From assembly GCF_029168315.1 (NCBI RefSeq), contig NZ_JARGYD010000003.1:434001-498000 (forward strand): a stretch of DNA of 64,000 bases. The letters are read 5' to 3'. Below, piece by piece: positions 34,204-42,594 of this stretch; positions within the stretch are counted from its first letter, which is position 1, and the number at the start of each line of letters is the position of its first letter. The stretch comes from Psychromarinibacter halotolerans. GTDB taxonomy: Bacteria; Pseudomonadota; Alphaproteobacteria; Rhodobacterales; Rhodobacteraceae. Made by a program: the position numbers and the translations under genes. The notes under the pieces are model-generated. The model ran no database searches. It saw only the letters and a list, made by a program, of their open reading frames with translations, and had not been told where the DNA came from.

Positions 34204-35027
34204 GCTGGCTGCATCTCGTCGCGGCCAGCGATGGCGCGTTTGCGTTCGATCAGCGCCGCGATGCGGCCCATCGCAAGGCCGCGCATCAGAAGGCTTGAGG
34301 GAAGGAAGGCCCATGCCGCAACGATCCACACCATCGACTGCGGATTCTCCAGCGTGACCTGACCAAACAGGTTCTCGGACGCTTTCAGCGCAGCCGGGAT
34401 GAAGAATGGCATGGTAAATCCTACCACGATGTTAAAGCGCGCATCCCGTTCAAGGCGCTGCACCACGTCGCCACCGGTGGTCGGGTCGAAGGTGGGCAGG
34501 TTCACCCAAACATTGAAAGGGCCGCGATGCAGCGGCCAGTTCTTCACGCGAACACAGAAGTAGAAGATCGCAAGCGTCAGCATCGAGAAGAAATAGCTGA
34601 TCCCCGCCGCGGTCCGCACCCGGTCCACGTGGGTCAGGTTGGCGTCGTCGGGCAAGAGCAGCACGATCTGGCGGACGGGGCTGTAGGGAAAGTCGATCGC
34701 GGCGCCAATCCCGGTGCCCAGATCGGTGATCATATCCGTCAGCGCCGATGGCGAGGTTTCTCCGCGGATCACCACGGAGATCATGAAGACGATCAGAAAC
34801 AATGCGAGGAAACGCAGCCGATTGAACGGCGGGGCGTTTCGGAACTCGACGATGCCGGGGTAGACAGAGGCGTATTCGAAGATGGTCAGGGCCGCTGCGA
34901 AGATCGAGATCAGCGCCACGACCTGCGTCACGTCGGACGTCACTCCTGGTAACAGGAGGGACGGTGTCGCAATAAGCAACACCACAAGGACCGCGCGCAC
35001 AATGGCGCCTGCAAGTCGCGAAATCAC
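34200..35027 (-). CDS. Hypothetical polytopic membrane protein
   Basis: 275 residues with about six hydrophobic segments (near residues 10-28, 35-52, 70-87, 145-160, 205-220 and 235-255). No family is recognised. It ends in a four-base overlap with the likely CTG start of the EEP-family gene, suggesting a two-gene unit. Proteins of this kind occur beside leuB in related genomes as far as I recall. Confidence 0.75.
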   Translation of the reverse strand: MISRLAGAIVRAVLVVLLIATPSLLLPGVTSDVTQVVALISIFAAALTIFEYASVYPGIVEFRNAPPFNRLRFLALFLIVFMISVVIRGETSPSALTDMITDLGTGIGAAIDFPYSPVRQIVLLLPDDANLTHVDRVRTAAGISYFFSMLTLAIFYFCVRVKNWPLHRGPFNVWVNLPTFDPTTGGDVVQRLERDARFNIVVGFTMPFFIPAALKASENLFGQVTLENPQSMVWIVAAWAFLPSSLLMRGLAMGRIAALIERKRAIAGRDEMQPA

Positions 35028-35669
35028 CGCTCTTTTCCCTCAAACTGGACGAGCGCGGTACGATGCCGCCCCCTTGTCCCACTTTGATCCCGCCATTGAT
35101 GGCAGGCTGCCTCAACTTTGCCCAATTTTTGCCTACTTTCAGTTTGGCCAGCAAGTCTCTGGAAAAGATAACAAAAAGATTCGGGCGTTTTCGTGGAACA
35201 AGTGGTGCGCTTCTGCATCAATTTGAAAGCAGAAGACTGCCGCTTCACGCGGGGCACACCACATGTTGTGGAACCCAATTGTGGCGCACCCAAGGACAAG
35301 TCTGCGACGTTTGTGCGGCGAATGCCCGAAGTTTTAGCGTAAACAGACGGGCCGTTCCGACACACGGTGACGCAGGGGCTGCGCTGGCCGCCTGGATCCG
35401 GCGTAGGTGTCATACAAACCTCCCTGGCGGGAATCAATCATAAGATGTATTAAACATACTTAGCGCACCCTATCGGCGATTTTTAGCCCCAATCCGACAA
35501 CGAGGTTCACGAACCCGTTCACGGCGCAACCGTTTCACCGAATTTCCAAGGATGTTGGTAGAGGGAAATCGACGGGGCCACCGGCAGGCAGCGCCCGGAT
35601 CATCCGGATCAGTGTCCGGGAAACGACCGCGCCCGGAAGGCGCAGCCGGTTGTTATGGCATAGGCCGGA
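35028..35669. other. Intergenic region without a convincing gene
   Basis: 642 bp, clearly lower in GC than its flanks, most AT-rich at 35430-35500. Two overlapping open frames exist on opposite strands (35063-35443 plus, 35024-35437 minus), but neither has family features, a good ribosome-binding site or coding-like composition. It must hold the promoter of the membrane protein gene. A small RNA is possible. Confidence 0.5.
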
Positions 35670-36275
35670 TCAGACCCAGGGACGCTGGGCGCCCTGATTG
35701 GCCTCGAAGCTGTCGATCGCCGCGGCCTTCTCCATCGTCAGGCCGATGTCGTCGAGACCGTTCAGCAGGCAGTGCTTCTTGAAGGCGTCGACCTCGAACG
35801 GGATCACCTGACCTTCCGAGGTGGTGATTTCCTGCTTCTCGAGATCCACGGTCATCCGGGCGTTGGCGCCCTTCTCGGCATCCTTCATCAGGATATCGAC
35901 CTGCTCTTGCGGCAGCGGGATCGGCAGGATGCCGTTCTTGAAGCAGTTGTTGAAGAAGATGTCGGCGAAGCTGGGTGCGATCACGCAGCGGATGCCGAAA
36001 TCCTTGATCGCCCACGGCGCATGCTCGCGCGAGGACCCGCAACCGAAGTTGTCGCCGCTGACGAGAATCTCGGCCTCGCGGTAGGCGGGCTGGTTCAGAA
36101 CGAAATCGGGGTTCTCGTTGCCTTCGCGGTCAAAGCGCATCTCGTCGAAAAGATTGGCGCCAAGACCTTCACGCTTGATGGTCTTCAGGAACTGCTTGGG
36201 GATGATCATGTCGGTGTCGACGTTGATCAGGTCGAGCGGCGCGGCGATGCCGGTCAGGGTGGTGAACTTGTCCAT
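35670..36275 (-). CDS. leuD: 3-isopropylmalate dehydratase small subunit
   Basis: 201 residues, typical LeuD length. Signatures are NVDTDMIIPKQFLKTI, the GSSREHAPWAIKDFG segment of the swivelling aconitase domain, and IFFNNCFKNGILP. With LeuC it isomerises 2-isopropylmalate to 3-isopropylmalate. ATG 36275 follows AAGGAGA; it lies 84 bp after leuC. Confidence 0.96.
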   Translation of the reverse strand: MDKFTTLTGIAAPLDLINVDTDMIIPKQFLKTIKREGLGANLFDEMRFDREGNENPDFVLNQPAYREAEILVSGDNFGCGSSREHAPWAIKDFGIRCVIAPSFADIFFNNCFKNGILPIPLPQEQVDILMKDAEKGANARMTVDLEKQEITTSEGQVIPFEVDAFKKHCLLNGLDDIGLTMEKAAAIDSFEANQGAQRPWV

Positions 36276-36359
36276 GTACGTCTCCTTGAAACGGGCGATG
36301 GGGTGGAACCCCATCCTACGGGTGATGGCAGGGCGGGGCGTTCACCCCGCCGCACCGTT

Positions 36360-37769
36360 TCAGCTCAGTTCGCGGATGTCGGTCAGGTGGCCGGTGATCG
36401 CAGCTGCCGCCGCCATCGCGGGCGACATCAGGTGCGTGCGACCCTTATAGCCCTGACGGCCCTCGAAGTTGCGGTTCGAGGTCGAGGCGCAGCGTTCGCC
36501 CGGGGCCAGCTGGTCCGGGTTCATCGCAAGGCACATGGAACAGCCCGCCAGACGCCATTCGAAACCGGCGTCTTGGAATATCTGGGCCAGACCTTCTTCC
36601 TCGGCCTGGGCGCGGACAAGGCCAGAGCCCGGCACGACCATCGCGCGCAGACCGTCCTTGATCTTCTTGCCCTTCACCACGGCAGCCGCAGCGCGCAGAT
36701 CTTCGATCCGGCCGTTGGTGCACGAGCCGATGAAGACCGTGTCGATCTGGACGTCCGACAGCTTTTGGCCCGGGGTCAACCCCATGTAGTCCAGCGCGCG
36801 GCGGGCCGCTTCGACCTTGCCGCCCTTGAAGTCCTCGGGCGCGGGAACCAGCGCGTCGATCGGCAGCACATCCTCCGGAGAGGTGCCCCACGTCACGACC
36901 GGGGCGATATCCTCGCCCTTGATGGTCACGACCTTGTCCCAGTGCGCGTCATCGTCGGAATAGAGGGTCTTCCACCATTCCATCGCGGCTTCCCACTGGC
37001 CGGCCTTCGGCGCGTGAGTGCGGCCCTTGACATATTCATAGGTCTTTTCGTCCGGCGCGATCAGGCCAGCGCGCGCACCGCCCTCGATCGCCATGTTGCA
37101 GACGGTCATGCGGCCTTCCATCGACAGGTCGCGGATCGCTTCGCCGCAGTACTCGATGACATAGCCGGTGCCGCCGGCGGTGCCGGTCTCGCCGATCACC
37201 GACAGGGTGATGTCCTTGGCGGTCACACCGGGGCGGAGCTTGCCGGTGATCTCGACCTTCATGTTCTTCGACTTCTTCTGGATCAGCGTCTGGGTGGCCA
37301 GAACGTGTTCCACCTCGGACGTGCCGATGCCGTGCGCCAGCGCGCCGAAAGCGCCATGCGTCGCGGTGTGGCTGTCACCGCAGACAACGGTCATGCCCGG
37401 CAGGGTCCAGCCGTTTTCCGGGCCGACGATGTGCACGATGCCCTGACGGACGTCGGACACCGGGTAATAGTTGATCCCGAAGTCCTTGGCGTTCTTGTCG
37501 AGCGCGGCGACCTGAATGGCCGAATCCTCGGTCATGTTCTTGGGGTCTTCGCGGCCCGCCGTGGTCGGCACGTTGTGGTCCGGCACGGCGATGGTCTTGT
37601 CGGGCGCGCGGACGGTGCGGCCGGCCATGCGCAGACCTTCAAAGGCTTGCGGGCTGGTCACCTCGTGAACCAGGTGGCGGTCGATGTACAGCAGGCTGGT
37701 GCCGTCTTCGGCCTCGTCCACCAGGTGGGCGTCCCAGATCTTGTCATAGAGTGTCTTCGGAGTGGTCAT
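36360..37769 (-). CDS. leuC: 3-isopropylmalate dehydratase large subunit
   Basis: 469 residues. The [4Fe-4S] ligands are in GSCTNGRIEDL and in CSMCLAMN (CxxC). Other aconitase-family motifs are GMTVVCGDSHTATHGAFG and IVHIVGPENG. GAGAGGAACCG precedes the ATG. A 28-codon ORF with its own promoter lies about 60 bp upstream (37832-37918). Confidence 0.97.
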   Translation of the reverse strand: MTTPKTLYDKIWDAHLVDEAEDGTSLLYIDRHLVHEVTSPQAFEGLRMAGRTVRAPDKTIAVPDHNVPTTAGREDPKNMTEDSAIQVAALDKNAKDFGINYYPVSDVRQGIVHIVGPENGWTLPGMTVVCGDSHTATHGAFGALAHGIGTSEVEHVLATQTLIQKKSKNMKVEITGKLRPGVTAKDITLSVIGETGTAGGTGYVIEYCGEAIRDLSMEGRMTVCNMAIEGGARAGLIAPDEKTYEYVKGRTHAPKAGQWEAAMEWWKTLYSDDDAHWDKVVTIKGEDIAPVVTWGTSPEDVLPIDALVPAPEDFKGGKVEAARRALDYMGLTPGQKLSDVQIDTVFIGSCTNGRIEDLRAAAAVVKGKKIKDGLRAMVVPGSGLVRAQAEEEGLAQIFQDAGFEWRLAGCSMCLAMNPDQLAPGERCASTSNRNFEGRQGYKGRTHLMSPAMAAAAAITGHLTDIRELS

Positions 37770-37831
37770 CGGTTCCTCTCTCCGTGGATATCGGTTTTTG
37801 GTCTAGCTGCGGGTACGTGGCAGGGGCCGCC

Positions 37832-37918
37832 TCATAGGCGGGCAAGCACCGTCCGCGTGGCGCCGTGGAACCGTTCGCGCAGACGCACGCGGTCGCCGAG
37901 ATCGAAAACCTTGGTCAT
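37832..37918 (-). CDS. Possible leaderless small ORF upstream of leuC
   Basis: 28 codons (MTKVFDLGDRV...VLARL), ending 62 bp before leuC. There is no ribosome-binding site, but TATAGA (37927-37932) and TTGATT (37948-37953, 15-nt spacer) place a start of transcription within a few bases of the ATG, as for leaderless leader peptides. It contains only four leucines, with the last codon CTA before the stop. The stop lies in a CCGCC-TATGA-GGCGG hairpin. No intrinsic terminator follows, so classical attenuation is not supported. Confidence 0.4.
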   Translation of the reverse strand: MTKVFDLGDRVRLRERFHGATRTVLARL

Positions 37919-37926
37919 GCGAGCGA

Positions 37927-37953
37927 TCTATAACGAGTCCAGAAAGCAATCAA
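37927..37953 (-). promoter_or_regulatory. Candidate sigma-70 promoter for leuCD
   Basis: -35 TTGATT (37953-37948) and -10 TATAGA (37932-37927) with a short 15-nt spacer. Predicted transcript start is near 37920. Confidence 0.4.
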
Positions 37954-37971
37954 GTAGCCCAAGGAAGACGC

Positions 37972-38379
37972 TTAGCTCCGAACGCCGGGACCGCTTGTCG
38001 GCAGGACAAGCGGCTCGATCAGGTCCCAGCGGTTGCCCCACGGATCGCGGAACACCGCGACACAGCCGTATTCCTCGTTGCGCGGGCGTTCCTCGAAGGT
38101 GCCGCCGGCCGCCTCGATACGCCGGGCATCGTCCGCGAAATCGGTTGTGGTCAGGAAGAATCCGACACGCCCGCCAGCCTGTTGTCCAATGGCGTCGCGT
38201 TGGTCCCCGACCGCGCGGGCCAGCAGGATGTCCGATCCGCCGCCCTGTGGCCGCATGACGACCCACCGCTTGCCGGGACCGCGCGGCTCGTCCTGTACCA
38301 GCACGAAGCCCAGCGCATCGAAAAAGGCGATGCCTTCGTCGTAGTCAGGGACCAGTATGGCGACGAGTGAAAGACGCAT
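37972..38379 (-). CDS. VOC family (glyoxalase-like) protein
   Basis: 135 residues, a single vicinal-oxygen-chelate domain: LVAILVPDYDEGIAFFDALGF at the N-terminus and CVAVFRDPWGNRWDLIEP at the C-terminus, the second giving the usual metal-ligand strand. Members act as glyoxalases, dioxygenases or resistance proteins; no substrate is suggested here. It lies upstream of the leuC promoter, possibly as a single gene. Confidence 0.85.
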   Translation of the reverse strand: MRLSLVAILVPDYDEGIAFFDALGFVLVQDEPRGPGKRWVVMRPQGGGSDILLARAVGDQRDAIGQQAGGRVGFFLTTTDFADDARRIEAAGGTFEERPRNEEYGCVAVFRDPWGNRWDLIEPLVLPTSGPGVRS

Positions 38380-38519
38380 GACCCGAAGTCTAACGCGCAT
38401 CCCGCCCCGGGCATAGGGCGCGTTCCCTCGGCGGGCGCGGCCGCCCCGACCGACACGCAACCCACGGAAAAACTTGCCGAACGGGCCGAACCGCGCCAGT
38501 TTTCGTGCAGGAGGACGCG

Positions 38520-39878
38520 ATGGAACAGGAACTTCAAAGCTTCGTCGCCATGCTGACAGAGCTGTGGACGATGCTGGTGGCGCAGTCGCGCAACCTGCTT
38601 CTGCCGTCGCGGCTGACGCAGATCGCGATCCTTCTTGTCTGTGTCGCCGTATCGTGGGGCTTTGCACGCGCCACCCTGCCCCGGATGCGGGCGTGGATGC
38701 GTGGGCTTGAGGGCTGGCCGAAATGGCGGCTTCGGTTCGTGCTGCTGGTCGAGAAACGCCTTTGGCTGATGTATTTCATCCTGCTAGCGTGGCTGTCCGT
38801 GGCCGGGATGCGGATGATCACCACCTTCCCGTCCCGCCGGTACATCCTTGCGCTGGTCGCCAGCATCGCGACCGCGTGGCTGATCGTCTCGCTGACCACG
38901 CGGCTGGTGCGCAACCCGCTGCTGCGGCGCATGGTGTCGTGGGGGCTTTGGGTCTGGGTGACGCTGTATTTCCTTGGCCTGACCGACGAGGCGTCCGACG
39001 TTCTTGACGGGATCGCCATCCAGTTCGGGGACTTCCGGCTGTCCGCGCTGGCGATCCTGAAGGCGCTGGTGGTCACCGCCCTGCTGTTTACCTTCGCCCG
39101 GATGCTGGCGGGCACAACATCGGCCCGGATCCGCAGGAACGACGACATTTCGCCGTCCATGCAGGTCCTGCTGGTGAAGATCGTGCAGATCGTGCTGTTC
39201 TCGGCGGCCTTCTTTATCGGCCTGAAGGCGGTTGGCTTCGACCTGACCGGCCTTGCCGTGTTGTCGGGTGCGGTCGGCGTCGGGCTGGGCTTTGGGTTGC
39301 AGAAGGTCGTGTCGAACCTTGTGTCCGGCGTGATCATCCTGCTGGACAAGTCGGTGAAGCCCGGCGACGTCATCAGCCTAGGCGAAACCTTCGGCTGGAT
39401 CACCGCACTGGGCGCACGCTACGTCTCGATCACCACGCGGGACGGCAAGGAATACCTGATCCCGAACGAAGACCTGATCACCGGGCAGGTCGTGAACTGG
39501 TCGCACCAGAACGAGTTCGTGCGGCTCGACATCTACTTCGGCACCGCCTACGCGGACGATCCCCACCTTGTGCGAAAGGTCGCGATCGAGGCGGCCGCAA
39601 GCGTCAACCGGGTGCTGGCGGACCGACCGCCCGTGTGCCACATCGTCGGCTTCGGGGACAGCAGCGTGGACTACATCCTGCGGTTCTGGATCACCGATCC
39701 GACCGGCGGGCTGACCAACATCCGTGGCAATGTCTACTTGGCGTTGTGGGACGCGTTCAAGGAAAACGGCATCTCGATCCCGTTCCCGCAGCGCGAGGTG
39801 AAGGTGCTGGAGGGCAGCAGCCTTGTCACTCGGCCGGAGGCTGGGACCCGTCCACCAGACGGCGGCGCAGTCGATTGA
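38520..39878 (+). CDS. MscS family mechanosensitive ion channel
   Basis: 452 residues from ATG 38520 (AGGAGG 7 nt upstream; a GTG at 38505 is less likely). Several N-terminal helices precede the pore segment GAVGVGLGFGLQKVVSNLVSG and the beta domain IILLDKSVKPGDVISL, the hallmarks of MscS. The C-terminal alpha/beta domain (HIVGFGDSSVDYILRFWI) is complete. It relieves osmotic downshock pressure. Its last 53 bp overlap the convergent YihY gene. Confidence 0.92.
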   Translation: MEQELQSFVAMLTELWTMLVAQSRNLLLPSRLTQIAILLVCVAVSWGFARATLPRMRAWMRGLEGWPKWRLRFVLLVEKRLWLMYFILLAWLSVAGMRMITTFPSRRYILALVASIATAWLIVSLTTRLVRNPLLRRMVSWGLWVWVTLYFLGLTDEASDVLDGIAIQFGDFRLSALAILKALVVTALLFTFARMLAGTTSARIRRNDDISPSMQVLLVKIVQIVLFSAAFFIGLKAVGFDLTGLAVLSGAVGVGLGFGLQKVVSNLVSGVIILLDKSVKPGDVISLGETFGWITALGARYVSITTRDGKEYLIPNEDLITGQVVNWSHQNEFVRLDIYFGTAYADDPHLVRKVAIEAAASVNRVLADRPPVCHIVGFGDSSVDYILRFWITDPTGGLTNIRGNVYLALWDAFKENGISIPFPQREVKVLEGSSLVTRPEAGTRPPDGGAVD

Positions 39879-40731
39879 ACCTGCGCGCCCGTTCGCGCGG
39901 ATACCGGTCGTCGATTTCGGCGTTCACCGCAGCCCCCAGCAGGACCGAGAAAGCCGAGATGAAGAACCACATCAACAGGGCGATCACCGCACCGATCGAG
40001 CCGTAGATCTCGTTATAGCTGCCGAAATTCCGCAGGTAGATCGTGAAGGCTGCAGATGCCAGCGCCCATGCGGACAGCGCAAGGATCGCACCCAGCGACA
40101 GCCAGCGCGGACGCCGCCCCCGGTGATTGGGTGCGTATCGGTACAGCAGCCCGATGGTGCCCAGCGCGACGCCGCCCGTCAGGGTCCATTGCGCGACGGT
40201 CAGCACGGCCTCGGTGAAGCGGCCTTGCGGAAAGATGGCCAGCAGAAGCGGCAGCACCACGATGGACGCCAGCGCCAGCAGAGCCACAAGAACCAGCAGC
40301 CCGGTCATCACCAGCGCCCACGCAAACCCCCAGAACCCCGCCCGTGGAATCGTCCCGTAAGCCGTGTTCAATCCGCGGGTCAGCGCCGCCACCCCGGCCC
40401 GCGTCGACCAAAGAGCAACCGTGGTCGAAATCAGTGTCGCCCAGCCCAATGTACTGTTGTTGGCGATAATCAGCCGGTCAAGCTGGCCTTCCAGCAACGA
40501 GAAAGCATCCGGGGGCACGAAGGCCCGCATCATCATCAATTGCTCTTCGACGATGTCCGGGCTGGCCAGGAAGCCCCACAGCGCAATGATCGCGGCCACC
40601 GCAGGAAAGATCGCAAACATAGAGTAAAACGCGACCCCGGCAGCGATCAGGTCAAGGTTCCGGTCCGCAATCGCGTTCCCGACCCCTGCTCCGATCTTCC
40701 ATACCGGTTTCACGTATTTCCATAATGCCAT
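39826..40731 (-). CDS. YihY/BrkB family inner membrane protein
   Basis: 301 residues with about six helices. The family signature is DLIAAGVAFYSMFAIFPAVAAIIALWG near the N-terminus and YGSIGAVIALLMWFFISAFSVLLGAAVNAE near the C-terminus. It was once annotated as ribonuclease BN; its actual role is unknown. No good ribosome-binding site is visible before ATG 40731. The 3' end is antisense to the end of the MscS gene. Confidence 0.9.
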   Translation of the reverse strand: MALWKYVKPVWKIGAGVGNAIADRNLDLIAAGVAFYSMFAIFPAVAAIIALWGFLASPDIVEEQLMMMRAFVPPDAFSLLEGQLDRLIIANNSTLGWATLISTTVALWSTRAGVAALTRGLNTAYGTIPRAGFWGFAWALVMTGLLVLVALLALASIVVLPLLLAIFPQGRFTEAVLTVAQWTLTGGVALGTIGLLYRYAPNHRGRRPRWLSLGAILALSAWALASAAFTIYLRNFGSYNEIYGSIGAVIALLMWFFISAFSVLLGAAVNAEIDDRYPRERARRFNRLRRRLVDGSQPPAE

Positions 40732-40915
40732 GCGGTCGGCCGTGCCCCTGTCGGTCTTGTTTGTTAACGCTCAGACACCTATTTGCTGCAATACCGGGCG
40801 ATTTCCAGCGCGGATTCACGGCGATCCGCCGGAAACATTGAGATGGTGCCATTCAGGTGCTAGTCTTGGACCATACCCGGCGCCGGGGTTTTGCGGCGCG
40901 AAGCGAAGGAGGACG

Positions 40916-40975
40916 ATGTCCTGTCTTACACGGCAACGACGGGCGATGAACGGCTCGTTAGCGGTGCTCCGATGA
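40916..40975 (+). CDS. 19-codon upstream ORF coupled to rsfS
   Basis: The sequence AAGGAGGACG immediately before ATG 40916 is the strongest ribosome-binding site in this area. It drives a 19-residue ORF (MSCLTRQRRAMNGSLAVLR) whose stop overlaps the rsfS start as ATGA. rsfS itself has no ribosome-binding site at the usual distance. Translation of rsfS is therefore probably coupled to this uORF. Confidence 0.5.
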   Translation: MSCLTRQRRAMNGSLAVLR

Positions 40976-41340
40976 CCGACATTCCGGAGCAGGTTTCAAG
41001 CGACATGCTGCTTGAAGGTATCCTTTCCTCACTCGAAGACGACAAGGCCGAGGACGTGGTCTCGATCAACTTGCATGGCAAGTCCGAGATGGCGGACTTC
41101 ATGGTGATCGCCTCTGGGCGGTCGTCGCGTCAGGTCGCGTCGATCTCTGAGAAACTGACCGAACGTCTGAAAGAGAAGTTCGGCACGGCCTGCAAGGTCG
41201 AGGGCAAGGACGCCGGCGACTGGGTACTGATCGACGCGGGCGATATCATCGTCCATGTCTTCCGCCCGGAAGTCCGCGAGTTCTACCAGCTCGAAAAGAT
41301 GTGGATGGATCCCGGCGAAGCGGTCGTCGCCAAGATCTGA
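40972..41340 (+). CDS. rsfS: Ribosome silencing factor RsfS
   Basis: 122 residues. The RsfS core reads DDKAEDVVSINLHGKSEMADFMVIASGRS, then VEGKDAGDWVLIDAGDIIVHVF and REFYQLEKMW. It binds uL14 on the 50S subunit and blocks subunit joining during starvation. ATG 40972 matches the family N-terminus. It overlaps rlmH by one base. Confidence 0.95.
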   Translation: MTDIPEQVSSDMLLEGILSSLEDDKAEDVVSINLHGKSEMADFMVIASGRSSRQVASISEKLTERLKEKFGTACKVEGKDAGDWVLIDAGDIIVHVFRPEVREFYQLEKMWMDPGEAVVAKI

Positions 41341-41810
41341 TGCGTCTTTCCATTTGCGCCGTGGGCCGGCTTCGCACCGGCCCCGAGCGCGCGCTGGTCG
41401 ATGATTACCTCACCCGGTTCGACCGGACCGGGCGCGCCTTGGGGCTTGGCCCCGCAAGCGTGACAGAGGTCGAAGACCGCAAAGGCGGCGGCATGGCCGC
41501 CGAAGCCGAGCTTTTGCGTCGCGCGCTGCCCAAGGGCGGCAAGTTCGCGGTGCTGGACGAGCGCGGGCGCGTGCTGACTTCCCCAAAATTCGCGGATCAC
41601 CTTGCCCGCTGGCGGGACGAAGGCGTGCAGGACGCCGCCTTCGTGATCGGCGGTGCCGACGGCATCGACCCGTCCCTGCGGGCCGAGGCCGACTTTGCGC
41701 TTAGTTTCGGTGCGATGGTCTGGCCGCATATGCTGGTCCGCGTGATGCTGACCGAACAGCTGTACCGCGCCGCCGCGATCCTTGCGAACAGCCCCTATCA
41801 CCGGGCCTGA
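41340..41810 (+). CDS. rlmH: 23S rRNA (pseudouridine1915-N3)-methyltransferase RlmH
   Basis: 156 residues, a complete SPOUT methyltransferase. The trefoil-knot SAM site is FVIGGADGIDPSLR, and the C-terminus HMLVRVMLTEQLYRAAAILANSPYHRA is the strongly conserved RlmH ending. It methylates helix 69 of 23S rRNA. The start overlaps the rsfS stop (TGATG). Confidence 0.97.
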   Translation: MRLSICAVGRLRTGPERALVDDYLTRFDRTGRALGLGPASVTEVEDRKGGGMAAEAELLRRALPKGGKFAVLDERGRVLTSPKFADHLARWRDEGVQDAAFVIGGADGIDPSLRAEADFALSFGAMVWPHMLVRVMLTEQLYRAAAILANSPYHRA

Positions 41811-41822
41811 CGGCGCGGGCTT

Positions 41823-42413
41823 TTACGCCCCGACAGCACCCGGTGTGGACGCCCGGTCGGCAAGCTCTTCCGGCTGCGGCGCCAGTTTCGCGGTCAGGAC
41901 ATGGTCGCGCCATTCCCCCGCAATCTTCAGGTATCGCTTCGCATAGCCTTCACGCTCGAACTCCAGCCGCGCCAGCAGCGCGGCCGAGCGCATGTTCTCC
42001 GGCAGATAGTTCGCCATGACGCGATTCAGGCTCATGGCACCGAAAGCGTGGTCCAGAACGGCGCGCAAAGCCTCGGACATGACGCCCTGCCCCTCTTGCT
42101 CGGCGTCCACCGCATAGCCAAGGTGACAGGCCTGAAACTCGCCGCGCACGATGTTCGACAGGTTGGCCGTGCCGACCACGTCGGGCTGGTCATGGAACCG
42201 CAGGACCAGCGGCAGATAGCGCCCCGCGCGGATGTCGGGCGCATAGGCCGTAAGCCGGTTGTGCCACGCGGTTTCGGAATAATAGCCGTCGGGGCGCGTC
42301 GGCTCCCATCGGGACAGGTGATCCGCGTTGCGTGTAGAGAAGCGCGCCAGCGCCGCTGCGTCGGCCGGCGCCGCCCGCGTCAGGATAAGGCGTTTGGTTT
42401 CGATCGCGTGCAT
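41823..42413 (-). CDS. GNAT family N-acetyltransferase, RimJ-like
   Basis: 196 residues. The RimJ/RimL-type GNAT core is visible: ETKRLILTRAAPADAAAL at the N-terminus, HLGYAVDAEQEGQGVMSEAL (acetyl-CoA loop Q/RxxGxG/A in altered form) and FGAMSLNRVMANYLPENMRS. It probably acetylates a ribosomal protein or other alpha-amine. It is inserted in reverse orientation between rlmH and gpmI. Confidence 0.88.
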   Translation of the reverse strand: MHAIETKRLILTRAAPADAAALARFSTRNADHLSRWEPTRPDGYYSETAWHNRLTAYAPDIRAGRYLPLVLRFHDQPDVVGTANLSNIVRGEFQACHLGYAVDAEQEGQGVMSEALRAVLDHAFGAMSLNRVMANYLPENMRSAALLARLEFEREGYAKRYLKIAGEWRDHVLTAKLAPQPEELADRASTPGAVGA

Positions 42414-42594
42414 AGGATGTCCTTGAGTGGTGCCGCCTACCTAAACCCGCACGCGGCGAAGTGCAGCCCGGTCGCGCAAATTGTGACCGGGTTAGCGGAT
42501 CGCCGCGCGCTGACGTCCGGGCAGCCGGGAAAAAGCGGTTCAAATCCCCCTCGTTCCGGGCGTAGAACCCTAGGCGACAGGCAGGAGAACCCTC

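Noticed and set aside
35024..35437. Minus-strand 137-codon ORF with SPCVTVC near its start
   Set aside because: Only a short resemblance to DUF1289; the rest has no family features, and a frame of similar size lies on the other strand.
37770..37918. Classical leucine attenuator before leuC
   Set aside because: No run of Leu codons and no hairpin followed by Ts between the small ORF and leuC.
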